Source of the DNA: Dipetalonema caudispina
Lineage: Eukaryota > Nematoda > Chromadorea > Rhabditida > Onchocercidae
Reading direction: 5' to 3'
DNA: 37,489 bases
NCBI GenBank assembly: GCA_013365325.1
Contig: JABVXV010000471.1
Coordinates: 1 to 37,489 of the forward strand
Shown: piece after piece, positions 25,501 through 37,489 of the stretch
Position numbering within the stretch: the first letter of the stretch is position 1
Layout: each line of letters starts with the position of its first letter
The notes under the pieces: model-generated
Told to the model about the DNA's origin: nothing
Databases searched by the model: none
Seen by the model: only the letters and a program-made list of their open reading frames with translations
Made by a program: the position numbers and the translations under genes

Positions 25501-27388
25501 GAAATTAACGATGTCATCAATGCGATGGATAGTTCCAGCATGCTCATTTGGGCCCAGCAACATGTCCATTGTGAAGCTATACAACCACCCATTGTCTTTC
25601 CATCTTCTACACGGTGCTTTGAAATTTAAAATTGAATTTAAAGTTTGATGGATTTAGAAATTTTTGTGGCAAAGTATGCATCTGCTTTTCATTTTATAAA
25701 CTTTCTTATTAATTCCAGGAAAGTTGGACCGCGGTGTCTCCTACATTCTGGGGCTTTACAAAAACAGTTAAATGGAAAAATATTGGTTGCTTTATTATTC
25801 AATGATTTTCTGATGCTAACAACACCCGTGGAACCAATCGAACAGGTTTTAGCATTTCGTATCTCTTTGTGAGTAGCTGTACTGTAACAGTAACTTGAAG
25901 TTAGACGAATGGAAGGGAAAGGATTTCGTATGCATAGAACTGTGTGTGTCGGTGGAAACTAAAAACAGTATCGAATAAGGCGAGACAACAAGGAAGGGAG
26001 CTTATATATGTGAACAATTCTGGAATGTTCGTGCAACATCATTATAGCTGGAGGAGTTCAGGATTTCCAAAACAAGTGAATTACAATTAAATCTTTATAA
26101 GACACCTTTGTTATTGGAAAGTGCTAAAATTACGCAGAACAAGGAAATGGATGATTGTTCGTTTGAAGTTCGCTCCGGTTAGCATTCTTTGGATTTTCTG
26201 AATTTTCATGCTTGCATGTGGTTATCTTTCAGTTTCCCGCTTGTTACTGCAATATTTTATGACTTCTTGCTTGTTATATTTTTTCCTCACTTGGATTTCA
26301 GGTGAATTTTCTGTAATATTACGTGCACCAAATCGAAATGCTCGATTATTTTGGATTGCACAAATTGAAAAAGCCATTAACGAGTATCGTAATCAGTGTC
26401 TAATAGTAAAGGTTTGCTATATTTTACATAATATAGGCAAGCATAGGAAGTATCAGTTGCAAATATATAAAATTTCCCTGTCCCTTTAAAAAATTTTCGG
26501 GATTTATCATATTGATTTCTTGCGCGATCATATTTTTTCAGAAACCATCAGTATCCTGTGATATGTCCGAACAAGGTCGACTTTTCGTGGAATTGGTTTG
26601 CATTCTAAACGTTGACAGTACATTGAGATTATTGGGAACTCAATCTATACTATGCAAATTCCAAATCGGTCAATCATCAACCTATGCTGATGTTGATATG
26701 AACAAAAAAGAGCATCTCTGTACGACACAACTGCCTATCTATAAAACTGCTTATGATGATTTTTTTGAAATAGCAATTTTTCTCAACCGAATATTTTCGC
26801 CAGATCTTTGTGCAGGCATGTTTGGCATGATTTAATCTTAATTGAATGAATCTATTGCATGCTTTCATATTTGGATCAATTCATGTCTTTGTGGATGCAA
26901 TTTGTAATTTCTTCATGGACAACTACCTGTTGCTTACTTTGCCCATACTCTGTCCATTATTTTAACCATTGGATTAACCCATCATAGTGGAGGTATACGG
27001 CTTTGTAATCTTACATGGCTACAGTTCTTGCGAATTCGTCGTCGATTCTTGCGCATGGCATCTTTTGCTTACCATCTTTTTGGATATGTGAATTGTTTTT
27101 TGTAAAGTCTTTTGGGACGGAAAATACCCTGGATTTTTCCCAATTAAATATGAAACTTTAAATACTTCCATATCGCAAGGCTTGGAAATAACAGAGAAAT
27201 TTAATATTTCCATTCATTAATGTATTTTGAAATTTTCAGGTAGTAGTAGAATTGCTATGGCCGATCTGTTGACAGCCGCAACAATGCATCGTGGTCCAAT
27301 GTCGAAGCAGTTTGATTGTGAATCAGGAGATATTTCAAATTTACGACCTCGTGTAATTCTCAAATTCGTTGTACAATTATTCTATTGA
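13864..27388 (+). CDS. itsn-1: Intersectin, long isoform: 2 EH, coiled coil, 5 SH3, DH, PH, C2
   Basis: Scaffold of clathrin-mediated endocytosis and synaptic vesicle recycling; the DH-PH module of long intersectin activates Cdc42. Exons: 13864-14043, 14175-14276, 14421-14650, 14792-14924, 15033-15236, 15323-15571, 15774-15893, 16221-16325, 16536-16733, 16826-17021, 17134-17253, 17398-17555, 17666-17789, 17951-18084, 18449-18641, 18738-18959, 19070-19200, 19551-19801, 24132-24252, 24472-24649, 25021-25139, 25223-25363, 25459-25613, 25719-25845, 26048-26177, 26302-26411, 26542-26815, 27240-27388. The total is exactly 1,518 codons (1,517 residues; human ITSN1-L 1,721). Domains by residue: EH1 about 12-94 (EF loop DYSKDGKMD), EH2 138-215 (DYNKDGRLS), coiled coil 260-560, SH3A 601-660, SH3B 716-775, SH3C 827-882, SH3D 895-952, SH3E 960-1017, DH 1058-1225 ([12 protein letters not shown]), PH 1256-1375, C2 1385-1517 (ending FVVQLFY). 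Two introns use GC donors. SH3B lacks its binding Trp. Confidence 0.93.
14175..14276 (+). other. itsn-1: EH1 calcium-loop exon of intersectin
   Basis: Encodes the second half of EH1, including the [11 protein letters not shown]-hand-like loop and the FSIAMHLI helix, bounded by TATAG and GTATTT splice sites in phase 0. EH domains bind NPF peptides of endocytic partners. Confidence 0.85.
15033..17021 (+). other. itsn-1: Intersectin coiled-coil (KLERQ-like) exons
   Basis: Six exons encode a highly charged segment rich in E, R, K, Q and A (for example [20 protein letters not shown]), predicted to form a long coiled coil. In intersectins this segment mediates dimerisation and binding to partners such as Eps15 and SNAPs. 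Confidence 0.85.
17134..19801 (+). other. itsn-1: Five-SH3 block of intersectin
   Basis: Encodes SH3A to SH3E, which bind proline-rich partners such as dynamin, synaptojanin and Sos. SH3A, SH3B and SH3D are split by introns; SH3C lies in exon 18738-18959 and SH3E wholly in 19551-19801. SH3C, D and E have EWW or GWW at the ligand-binding tryptophan and PANY or PGNY near the end. SH3B reads MRWKG. SH3A ends PVAFAE, with Phe where Tyr is usual. Confidence 0.9.
19201..19206 (+). other. GC splice donor (GAG then GCAAGT), intersectin intron 17
   Basis: SH3D breaks after GWWQGE at 19200 and continues with IVSDSGTKK at 19551. Phase 0 requires the junction to fall exactly before GCAAGT. The nearest GT (GTTACA, 19204) would put the next exon out of frame with a stop after a few codons. 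The rest of the donor is a perfect match to consensus, as is usual for GC-AG introns. Confidence 0.8.
19802..24131 (+). other. 4.3-kb intron between SH3E and the GEF module
   Basis: By far the largest intron of the gene. Apart from the alternative last exon at 22395-22560 I see no further exon I can support. The donor GTAAGT overlaps an in-frame TAA, so an unspliced transcript would stop immediately after SH3E. Confidence 0.6.
24132..27388 (+). other. itsn-1: DH-PH-C2 (Rho GEF) module of intersectin
   Basis: Ten exons. DH: the TEVKYCHDL helix, [20 protein letters not shown], and [17 protein letters not shown] (conserved region 3). [17 protein letters not shown] and [11 protein letters not shown]2: QGRLFVELV through the [12 protein letters not shown] end. 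The order and many positions match vertebrate ITSN-L. Relative to it the DH loop between [10 protein letters not shown] and GDVF is shorter. The exon at 25021 follows a GAG acceptor, a weak but usable site. Confidence 0.88.
26816..26821 (+). other. GC splice donor (CAG then GCATGT), intersectin intron 27
   Basis: The C2 domain breaks after FSPDLCA plus one base at 26815 and resumes at 27240 with GSSRIAMAD, aligned to the family motif after FSPD. Only a GC donor at 26816 gives the right phase. The GT at 26820 would create a stop two codons into the next exon. Confidence 0.75.
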
Positions 27389-27392
27389 ATCC

Positions 27393-27398
27393 AATAAA
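27393..27398 (+). terminator. Polyadenylation signal of intersectin (AATAAA)
   Basis: Canonical AATAAA five bases after the intersectin stop codon, implying a very short 3' UTR and leaving about 330 bases to the erlin start. Confidence 0.6.
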
Positions 27399-27721
27399 TT
27401 GTTTCTATACATTTGTTTATTAAATACTGTGTGAATATCATTGATCGCCGTTTTCGGTTTCACTAATAGATTTTTGATCCATAATTATTGAAGTCAGTAA
27501 TTTTGGAAAGATTTACACTTTGGATGGATTGAAATATTCGAAATTTGATTAGATTCAATGGCAATACAGAAGAGAAAGGTGAGGAAAAAAAAAGCGAAGA
27601 GAAAGGAGGAAGAAGTCGTGAAATGACATGAAAAATAGTACAATGATGGATTAGGGAAATATATTAACGTATTGGGATCGTAAATTAGTTCAAAAGATGA
27701 TTAAAGGAAAAAGCAATATGA

Positions 27722-27726
27722 TTTAG
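27722..27726 (+). other. TTTAG acceptor two bases before the erlin ATG
   Basis: TTTAG then AG then ATG. An acceptor directly before a start codon suggests spliced-leader addition. The preceding tract is A/G-rich (27570-27720) rather than T-rich, so the site is not strong by sequence. Confidence 0.4.
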
Positions 27727-27728
27727 AG

Positions 27729-30481
<2,753 letters not shown>

Positions 30482-30650
30482 GGCATTTATCTGTTATAGC
30501 AGATTCATCATTGTCATAATTTAATATTCGCGGGTTGTATTTTTATTTTTCGTAGTAGTTTAATGCGATAACATGTGAGCATATTACATTAGTCTGGCAT
30601 ATTCCAAATTCTTAATATTCATAGATCTTACAATGATAGAAGAAATTTTG

Positions 30651-30656
30651 AATAAA
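30651..30656 (+). terminator. Polyadenylation signal of erlin (AATAAA)
   Basis: First canonical AATAAA downstream of the erlin stop, 170 bases after it. Confidence 0.6.
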
Positions 30657-32015
30657 ATTGTTAGTGATTAAGATTGAACTTATCTTAATGCCTAAGATTG
30701 TCGGAGAAACATCCATATCCGGTTAGTTCCTTGCGATATTTTACAGAACTCCATTAGATGATTTCACAACTGATGTTAGCTACGTTACTTCCCTTGTTAA
30801 TGTTTTAGAAATTATTGATAAATCTAAATTTGTTTCGCGAATCCTTTGTTTTTGATCTTTTTTTTTTTATAGTCCTGAAATTTTATATCATATCTATTAT
30901 TAAAGGATGTCGAGAAAAGATCAGTAAAGAGTCGATGTTAGCAAAAAAAATTTGTTGATTTGTTGAACTTTTTACATATTTTGGATTGATTACAATATTA
31001 AGAAATTGTAATTCCAAATATTTCATGGATGAAACAGATATTATAGTCCGCTTTGATTGTTTTTTTTTTTCTCTCTATTTTGTTCTCTCATTTGTTTGAT
31101 TTTATAAATTATCTTATAAAAAACATATCACTAATAATGTTACAAGAAAAAATCATCATAACGTGCAATAAAGATGCTTTTACATCAATCAGCTGTATCC
31201 CACGATTAGTCGTACAATAAGCGCCCATTTGACAGCATGATGAATAAGTGAAATGAAGGATAGATTTACTGATTTTTGTTTCCCTCTGAACAAGTTTCAA
31301 AATTCACTAACAAAGAAACTGAATAATACCTGATAAACCTATTTTCCATATCGAATAAGGTAACGTATTCGTATAGGCATCATCTGATTATTAACGTCTC
31401 GCTGTAATTTCAACAGCTATAAAATTCAACATTCTCATGATCTTTACTTAAAAAAAGAAAAAAAAAAAATATTCATTTCAAAATTTAAAATATTCCAAGC
31501 ACTGTAAATTTAATATGTTTGATAATTGTTATATTTGTTTATGAAGGATTTTGTCTTTTTTTTTTTTTTTCTCTTGAAAAGAAAGAATTTTGTTGCATAA
31601 TTCTAAGAATATTTAGTCTATTAGCATGCAACTAATAATATCATAAAACACCAACCAACCAATAATTGATTGTCAAACTGTATAAAATTGAAATGTTTTT
31701 TCTTTTTTTAAGTAAGATCATAAAGGTATCGTCGTAATTAATTTTATTTTTCAACAGAAATTTGAAATATTTTTTTTCGTTTATTGAGTAATAATTAAAA
31801 ATTAGAAATTTTCCGGGAAGTAATTATCACGCTATCCACTTAAATTTGGTAAATGTATGAGACAGGGAAATGTTTCAAAATTTTATAATATTTAAAGAAT
31901 TGTTGGTAATTGTAAAATTTGTTTTTGTTTAACCATTGAGAATTGTTGAATGATTGCAAATAAGCAAGTAAATGTTTTGAAGAGAGAAAGGGAGAGATTA
32001 ACGATAGGAAAAAAG

Positions 32016-32085
32016 ATTAAATCTACTTATTAACATATTTTAGAAAAGTAATTAAATCCACTTAGTATCATATTTTAGAAAAGTA
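32016..32085. repeat. 35-base tandem duplication, two copies
   Basis: Copies at 32016-32050 and 32051-32085 match at 32 of 35 positions and share the ending CATATTTTAGAAAAGTA. Confidence 0.92.
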
Positions 32086-34021
32086 ATGTACTGATATCAT
32101 TTGTAGATTTCGCAAAAATATCATACCAATTTCAATATCTAAAATTAGATGATCCGGAAAAGAATCAATTTCAGGTAATTAAAAATCGAAAGATCTAACG
32201 TATACGCTCTTACTCAAGAGAAATATAAGTTTTCACAAAAAAAAAAAAAGAAAAAAAATTGTTGCATATCCTCTATGGATGAAGATATCCCACATGTCAA
32301 ACAACGCGTTACAAATTCCGATAATACATCCGGATTGTTTTCATCAGGAATTGTTTGTTCCTGTTGAATTAGTCCTAACTGACTCTATCATCGAGCTTCA
32401 TTATTTTCAGTTTGAAATTCCAAATAATTTGCAACACTGTAACAGATCAACTGTGAAATGAAACTTTTTTACATTAGAAATTACGTCATGCAAATTTTAC
32501 CACATTTTAATTTTATATCATTTTATTATTCTGAAATTGCAAAAAAGATCTAAGCTAATGAACCAAATAGCACCATCTTAATATGTTTAACACCACATGG
32601 ATCTATGATGTCAAAGGTCACAAGAAAATCATACAGAAGTTTTTTACTAGTAATTTTGAATCACAGATGCATTCACATTCAAACAAACCATATATTTTTG
32701 GATTACTATTTGCTACATAGTAAACAAGTTCGTTTCATCCTTACATATCTATCTGATTTTCATCCATCATTTCAATGACCTTTATTACCATCAATGTTGA
32801 CTAATAAATGAGACCAAATTGAGTTATCAACTTACTTTGATTGAAAAAATTTCCGAATAAAAGAAAGGAAAAATAAGAAATATGAAATAAATGATTGAAT
32901 TCATAAATGAATTTGATTTTTATGATTTCCGATTGAAATTAACCGAAATAAATCTATGGAATTCTAAAAATGTTTCATATTTTCATTGCGTTAAGAAGGT
33001 AAGAGTAATAGTAATAGTAGTAAGTTTAAAGTTCAGGAAAAAAATAAAAGAGGAAGAGAGAAAATGAAATGATAAGAATTGTAAGATGATAATGCAAAAA
33101 GGATATTAAAATATCATAATGCTGTCATTTTGATAACCTTCAAATTTCATGAACTTTTACGTTGTAAATTTAGAATTAATTTAATTCAATTATCGAATTT
33201 ATCAGTTAATCAATTGATGGCATATTTGCTACAGTATGACAGGATGCGGCAAATAGAGGAGAAATAATTGAAGATGTAAATGAAGGTCATCAAGATAGAT
33301 GAATTAGCATAGTTGATCATAGATAAGCTAGACGATACTATTTTATTAATGGATACTTCTCTTTTGGTCATTGATCATCATCCCATGCTATTTGCTAAAT
33401 AATGGAGTGGACAAGTTTGTTGCAAAAGTTAACCAAACTACCACTATTTCAATCCCTTAATCATATTTATGATGTATTCCTTTTTCTTTTTCGTGTATTT
33501 ATTGATTTAATAGGTTATTGAATAAGTAATTTCAGTTTGGATAATTGCAAGTCAGCAAAAAAAAGTATATCATTTAAATAAATAATTTTGTTGCTCCATT
33601 AAAGGCCATTTGGTATGTTCTTTCTCCCCTATTTCTACTTCTATCCGGTAATTATCGATCATCAAGAACTGTATTCAACCTTAGCCATTTTGATTTATCA
33701 ACTTGCCAAATTAGTCATCGTATTTAAAGGTCAGGTAAATTTTGTAAATTGTTTAATTGATCAATTGGGATCAATCATTAACATTACACATGTTACAAAA
33801 TTTTATTTCTTTAAACATCTTCATTCGACCAAATACATGTTTATAATTCATTGATGAAAATTAAAATTTAGATAAATTTTCCATAATTTATTTGTTTTTT
33901 GCGATCATATTTTAAGTGCTAAAATTTACATGCAAAATAAGTCAAATTAATTTTCATATTTTGCTGCAAAATTATTCCAAATTGTTCTGCTAGTGAACAC
34001 CGTAATCTCATTCTTTTTTTC

Positions 34022-34106
34022 AGAAAGAGAAAAAGAGAGAGAAAGATGGAGAGAGAGAGAGAAAGAGAAAGAGAAAGAGAAAGAGAGAGAAAGTGAGAGA
34101 GGAAAA
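34022..34106. repeat. GA-rich microsatellite
   Basis: GAGA and GAAA units with few interruptions; a purine-only strand over most of its length. Confidence 0.92.
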
Positions 34107-34360
34107 ATATTTAAGAAATTTCTGTAACAATTTACTACAATTAATTATTTCACTCGTTTTTCTTATTATTTTTATAAATAAAATTTGAATGATAGGTCAA
34201 AATTTATTATTTTTTCTTTCTTTTTTTGAAATTACTTGATGAATTAAAGTTTTCTTTTTTTTTTTTTTTCCTTTAACATCACAACAAAAAAATTAAAGTG
34301 ATGTAGAAAGACGAAAGTGTTCGATCAACGGGGACAGGTCAGTTAATTAGTCAAGCAATT

Positions 34361-34416
34361 CACCCACACACACCCTCACACACACACTCATACACACATA
34401 CACACATATATATATC
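34361..34416. repeat. CA microsatellite ending in TA repeats
   Basis: CACACA units with CCC and TCA interruptions, running into a short (AT)n stretch. Confidence 0.9.
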
Positions 34417-34590
34417 GATGTACGTATCAATGCGATATATCTGTGTGTATTGTTTGTAAAATCTCTCTTCTCTTTTTTTTTTTGATTCGTTGGAATGCCT
34501 ACGTAGAAAGGCCTGTTAAAGTAGTTTTTTTTTTTTATTAAATCATGAAATCTTGTTTCTGAAAAACGGACATTGGTATTGTTTTATTAG

Positions 34591-34639
34591 TGTTGTTGTT
34601 ATTGTTGTTGTTGTTGCTGCTGTTGTTATTGTTGTTGTT

Positions 34640-34688
<49 letters not shown>

Positions 34689-34725
34689 TTGTTGTTGTTG
34701 TTGTTGTTGTTTTAGTTGTTGTTGT
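34591..34725. repeat. (GTT)n trinucleotide microsatellite
   Basis: GTT units with occasional ATT, GCT and TTA. An open frame through it encodes only valine runs and is not a gene. Confidence 0.95.
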
Positions 34726-35880
34726 GCATAAAAGATTTCAGCACAGGTTATCGAAGTCGTTCATCATGCTTTCCCCCCCCCCAAATATTAATTTGCATTT
34801 CATATCTATCAGCTAATAATCATTTCAAGTTTCTAATATCGATACTTTTTATGCAAATTTATGGATATTTCTCTTTCCTTCATTTCACTTAAAATATAAC
34901 TGTTGAATGCAAATATTGTTTATGTTTATTTGTTTTAATCTTATTTAATAATTGTCAATATTTATCTGTTTTGTTTCAAATTGACTACTTATATTATATT
35001 TAACAAATACTCAATATTTATACTAAATATTACTCACTATCTGGATTACATGACAAAAATATTGTAAACGTAATCGTTTATTATTTTGTTTAATTTAGCT
35101 TTACCTTTTTTTTGCTCTGTTCTCTCGTGATTTTGGGGTGAAATTTTAAATTTGATAGAAAAATGAAACTTAATAAAACTAATATTCGATAAATATTTAA
35201 TGTTTTTTTTTTTTTTTGTCTTGATTATATAATCCTTCAAAATATTGCGGATAGGAAAAAAATTTTCAAAGATATTGAAGTGAGCGCTACTAGTTGTATT
35301 CAAATGATTAGTTAATCGGGATAATTAATTCATGAAAATCAATTTAAATATTTCATTATATTGTTAAGTTATCAAATAAATGATAGCATATATCTTCCAA
35401 AAGTTTACGAGATGCTATGCGTTATTATTTATGGGCTGAATTGATCCGAAAATTGTTTCGAAACAAATCCAATAAATTTGACTTAAAATCAACAGATAAA
35501 TTATTAAAAAAAATTGATAGACAAAGGAAAAAAGAAGAAAAAAATGAGATGTAAACGAAAAAATTTCGCGTAATTTTAAAATGTAACATAAAGATTATCC
35601 GAAACATGATTCCGTTCTAATAATGTCAATTTAAATTTGAATTTTTTATGAGCATGTAAATTGACGAAATTAATGAGACATTTCTAAGAAAAAAAAAAAA
35701 GAAAAAAAAAATAATGACAGTTTTATCAAGATTTAAATTTCAACAAAATCCGTATTCGATCCTTATTTTCTTATACCATTAAAAATTTGACAGGAAATGA
35801 TAGCAATCATTATGATTTAAGATGTAAGATATATGAAAATTCTTATTAATGAAATGGATTAGTGTAGAAATTAAGAAACC

Positions 35881-35907
35881 AAAAAGAAAAAAAAAAAAAA
35901 AAAAAAA

Positions 35908-35943
<36 letters not shown>
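35881..35943. repeat. Poly(A) followed by poly(T): inverted homopolymer pair
   Basis: About 30 mostly A (with one G and one T) are followed immediately by about 31 T. The arms are self-complementary. Confidence 0.9.
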
Positions 35944-35944
<1 letters not shown>

Positions 35945-36227
35945 TAGGAAAGAAAGAAAGATGTAATAGAAATGGGTAATAGTTACTATATGTTTAGAAA
36001 TTAAATCAAAGATTGAAAGGATTATCAAAGTACTGTAATGAAAGGTTATTTGATACATTGTATTTGTCGTTATGTATTTGTGTCATTATCATTATTATCA
36101 TCATTGTACTATATTCAATTATTAATGATATAACTGATCAACTAATGGGATAGTGAAAATGAAAATTTTGTGAAAATATGATAAAATGAAAATGATATGA
36201 ATAGCTCGAAATTTAGACATTAGAATA

Positions 36228-36332
36228 GAGGAGGGAAAGAGGAGGAGATAAAGGTAAAAAGAGAGGAAGAGAAGAAAAGGAGGGGAGGAGATAAGAGAAG
36301 GTAAAAAAGGGAAGAAAGGGTGGCAAGAAAGG
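36228..36332. repeat. Polypurine tract (GGA/GAA-rich)
   Basis: About 100 bases almost wholly A and G, interrupted only by single T residues. The opposite-strand open frame is low-complexity F, L, P and S and is not credible as a protein. Confidence 0.8.
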
Positions 36333-36632
36333 ATGACGAGTAGGGATAGATTGGTATTTATATTTGGTAGTGATTGTTGTTGTGAGAGTTTTGGAGGAAG
36401 ACAAGGTGGCACATTCTCTCATTATTTGAAGGTTGAAATGAAGCAGATGGAAGGTCAAATTAATGAGGTCAACTGGACTATTTCTCTCATCTTCTTCTTG
36501 CCCTGATTGCAAAATCCGTAAGACAGCCTGAACAACCGATAGACGCCTGGCGACATTGACGGCCCATTATTTACTGCGGTGGATAGTGTATGTGTACGCT
36601 TCAATCATATATTATTATCATTATCATCTACC

Positions 36633-37120
36633 ATGATAATTTTTCAACGATATCATTTATCCGTTACACCACAAAAACAACGATCACGACTATCATTGCC
36701 ATTCATATTGCTACTCTTACTACAACAAAATGTGGTAATTGCAACAATTTTTACGGATAATATTGCTGCTGTTGTTTCGGTATCTCCCATTATCGGTGCT
36801 GCAATCATCAGTACTACTGCTACTATTACTACTACTACTGCTACTGAACAAGTTAGATTTTAAAAGAAGAAGAAGAAAAAGAAGAAAATGCATTTTTTCG
36901 CTTTTGTGTTAATATAAGCAAATAATACAATTGCATTGTTATTTTTAAATTTTGCTAAAAATTTTCAGGAAAATGGTTTGAAAAATGTAACTGATTCAAA
37001 ATATACAGTATCAGATATTGGTTTAGAATGTGCACAAGGATGGGAAAAATACAGGTCTAAATGTTTTCGGGTATATACAATTGAACGATCATGGCCACAA
37101 GCATTATTATTTTGTTCCAG
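36633..37120 (+). CDS. C-type lectin domain protein, first two exons (gene continues past the window)
   Basis: Exon 1 is 36633-36851 (73 codons, phase 0, donor CAA-GTTAGA). Exon 2 is 36969-37120 (acceptor TTTTCAG, donor CAG-GTGAAA, ending two bases into an arginine codon). The N-terminus has basic residues followed by the hydrophobic LPFILLLLLQQNVVIA, a likely signal sequence or anchor at residues 22-37, then a stretch rich in I, T, A and V. Exon 2 carries the opening of a C-type lectin fold: LECAQGWEKYRSKCFRVY, then RSWPQALLFCS, matching the C-x-GW-x4-x3-CF and W-x2-A-x3-C pattern. The sugar-binding half would lie beyond 37120, so ligand class cannot be judged. Nematodes have many such clec genes, and the domain also occurs in larger adhesion proteins. 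The start at 36633 is the first ATG in frame. Confidence 0.65.
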
Positions 37121-37250
37121 GTGAAATGAATGTATTAATTAATCAAATAACTAACGTATTATTTCGGTTATTCGAAAATTTAAAAAAATTAATTATGCAT
37201 CCTATGGGTTTTTTTTTTTGAAAATTTAAAACTTTATCGTTCGTTGCTTG

Positions 37251-37489
<239 letters not shown>

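Larger units (their letters stand above)
30657..36632. other. Gene-free region with microsatellites
   Basis: No coding exon recognised on either strand over about 6 kb. The region includes a 35-base tandem duplication, GA, CA and GTT microsatellites, a poly(A)/poly(T) inverted pair and a purine-only tract. The last 150 bases (about 36480-36630) are GC-richer and probably belong to the promoter or 5' UTR of the lectin-domain gene. Confidence 0.65.

Noticed and set aside
34553..34816. 87-residue valine-rich open frame
   Set aside because: It is the translation of the GTT microsatellite, with no other coding support.
36122..36512. Two minus-strand open frames rich in P, L, F and S
   Set aside because: They are the complement of the polypurine tract; low complexity and no start or splice context.

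Overview
This window is strongly AT-rich eukaryotic DNA, most likely from a nematode. I infer that from the intron style: short, numerous introns that mostly end in TTTCAG or TTTTAG, and a T-tract acceptor three bases before the start codon of the largest gene, which is typical of spliced-leader trans-splicing. The sequence alone does not give the species. A clade III (spirurid or filarial-like) worm would fit the base composition and the simple repeats, but that is a guess. Both window ends are long AAT/ATT trinucleotide arrays in opposite orientation, so this may be a whole contig broken at microsatellites.

Layout. 1-285: AAT array. 286-6878: essentially gene-free, with homopolymers and one small ORF (6130-6264) that may be a decayed fragment of a BBE-type oxidase. 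6879-10804 (perhaps to 10907), minus strand: a 15-exon COQ8/ADCK ubiquinone-biosynthesis kinase-like gene, with all signature motifs intact. 10908-13860: divergent intergenic region with two perfect palindromic bZIP-type sites and a CA repeat. 13864-27388, plus strand: intersectin, with two EH domains, a coiled coil, five SH3 domains and then a complete DH-PH-C2 module. An alternative last exon at 22395-22560 is phase-compatible with the last SH3 exon and would give a short isoform. 27729-30481, plus strand: an erlin (ER-membrane SPFH protein), starting only 340 bases after the intersectin stop. 30482-36632: gene-free, with microsatellites. 36633-37120, plus strand: the first two exons of a C-type-lectin-domain gene that runs off the window. 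37251-37489: ATT array.

I rebuilt exon structures by hand from splice sites, phase and family similarity. Intersectin exons sum to exactly 1,518 codons (long) or 1,072 codons (short), including the stop; erlin exons sum to 319 codons. All junction phases agree, which is strong internal support. The genes do not form one pathway: COQ8 acts in mitochondrial ubiquinone synthesis, intersectin in endocytosis and Cdc42 activation, and erlin in ER membrane and ER-associated degradation. Intersectin and erlin may share a transcript; COQ8 and intersectin are a divergent pair.

Main points for follow-up: a long (GEF-containing) intersectin in a probable nematode with an intronic alternative terminal exon; two GC-AG introns in that gene; an SH3B domain that lost its ligand-binding tryptophan; a possible in-frame cassette exon in erlin; and paired palindromic promoter sites.
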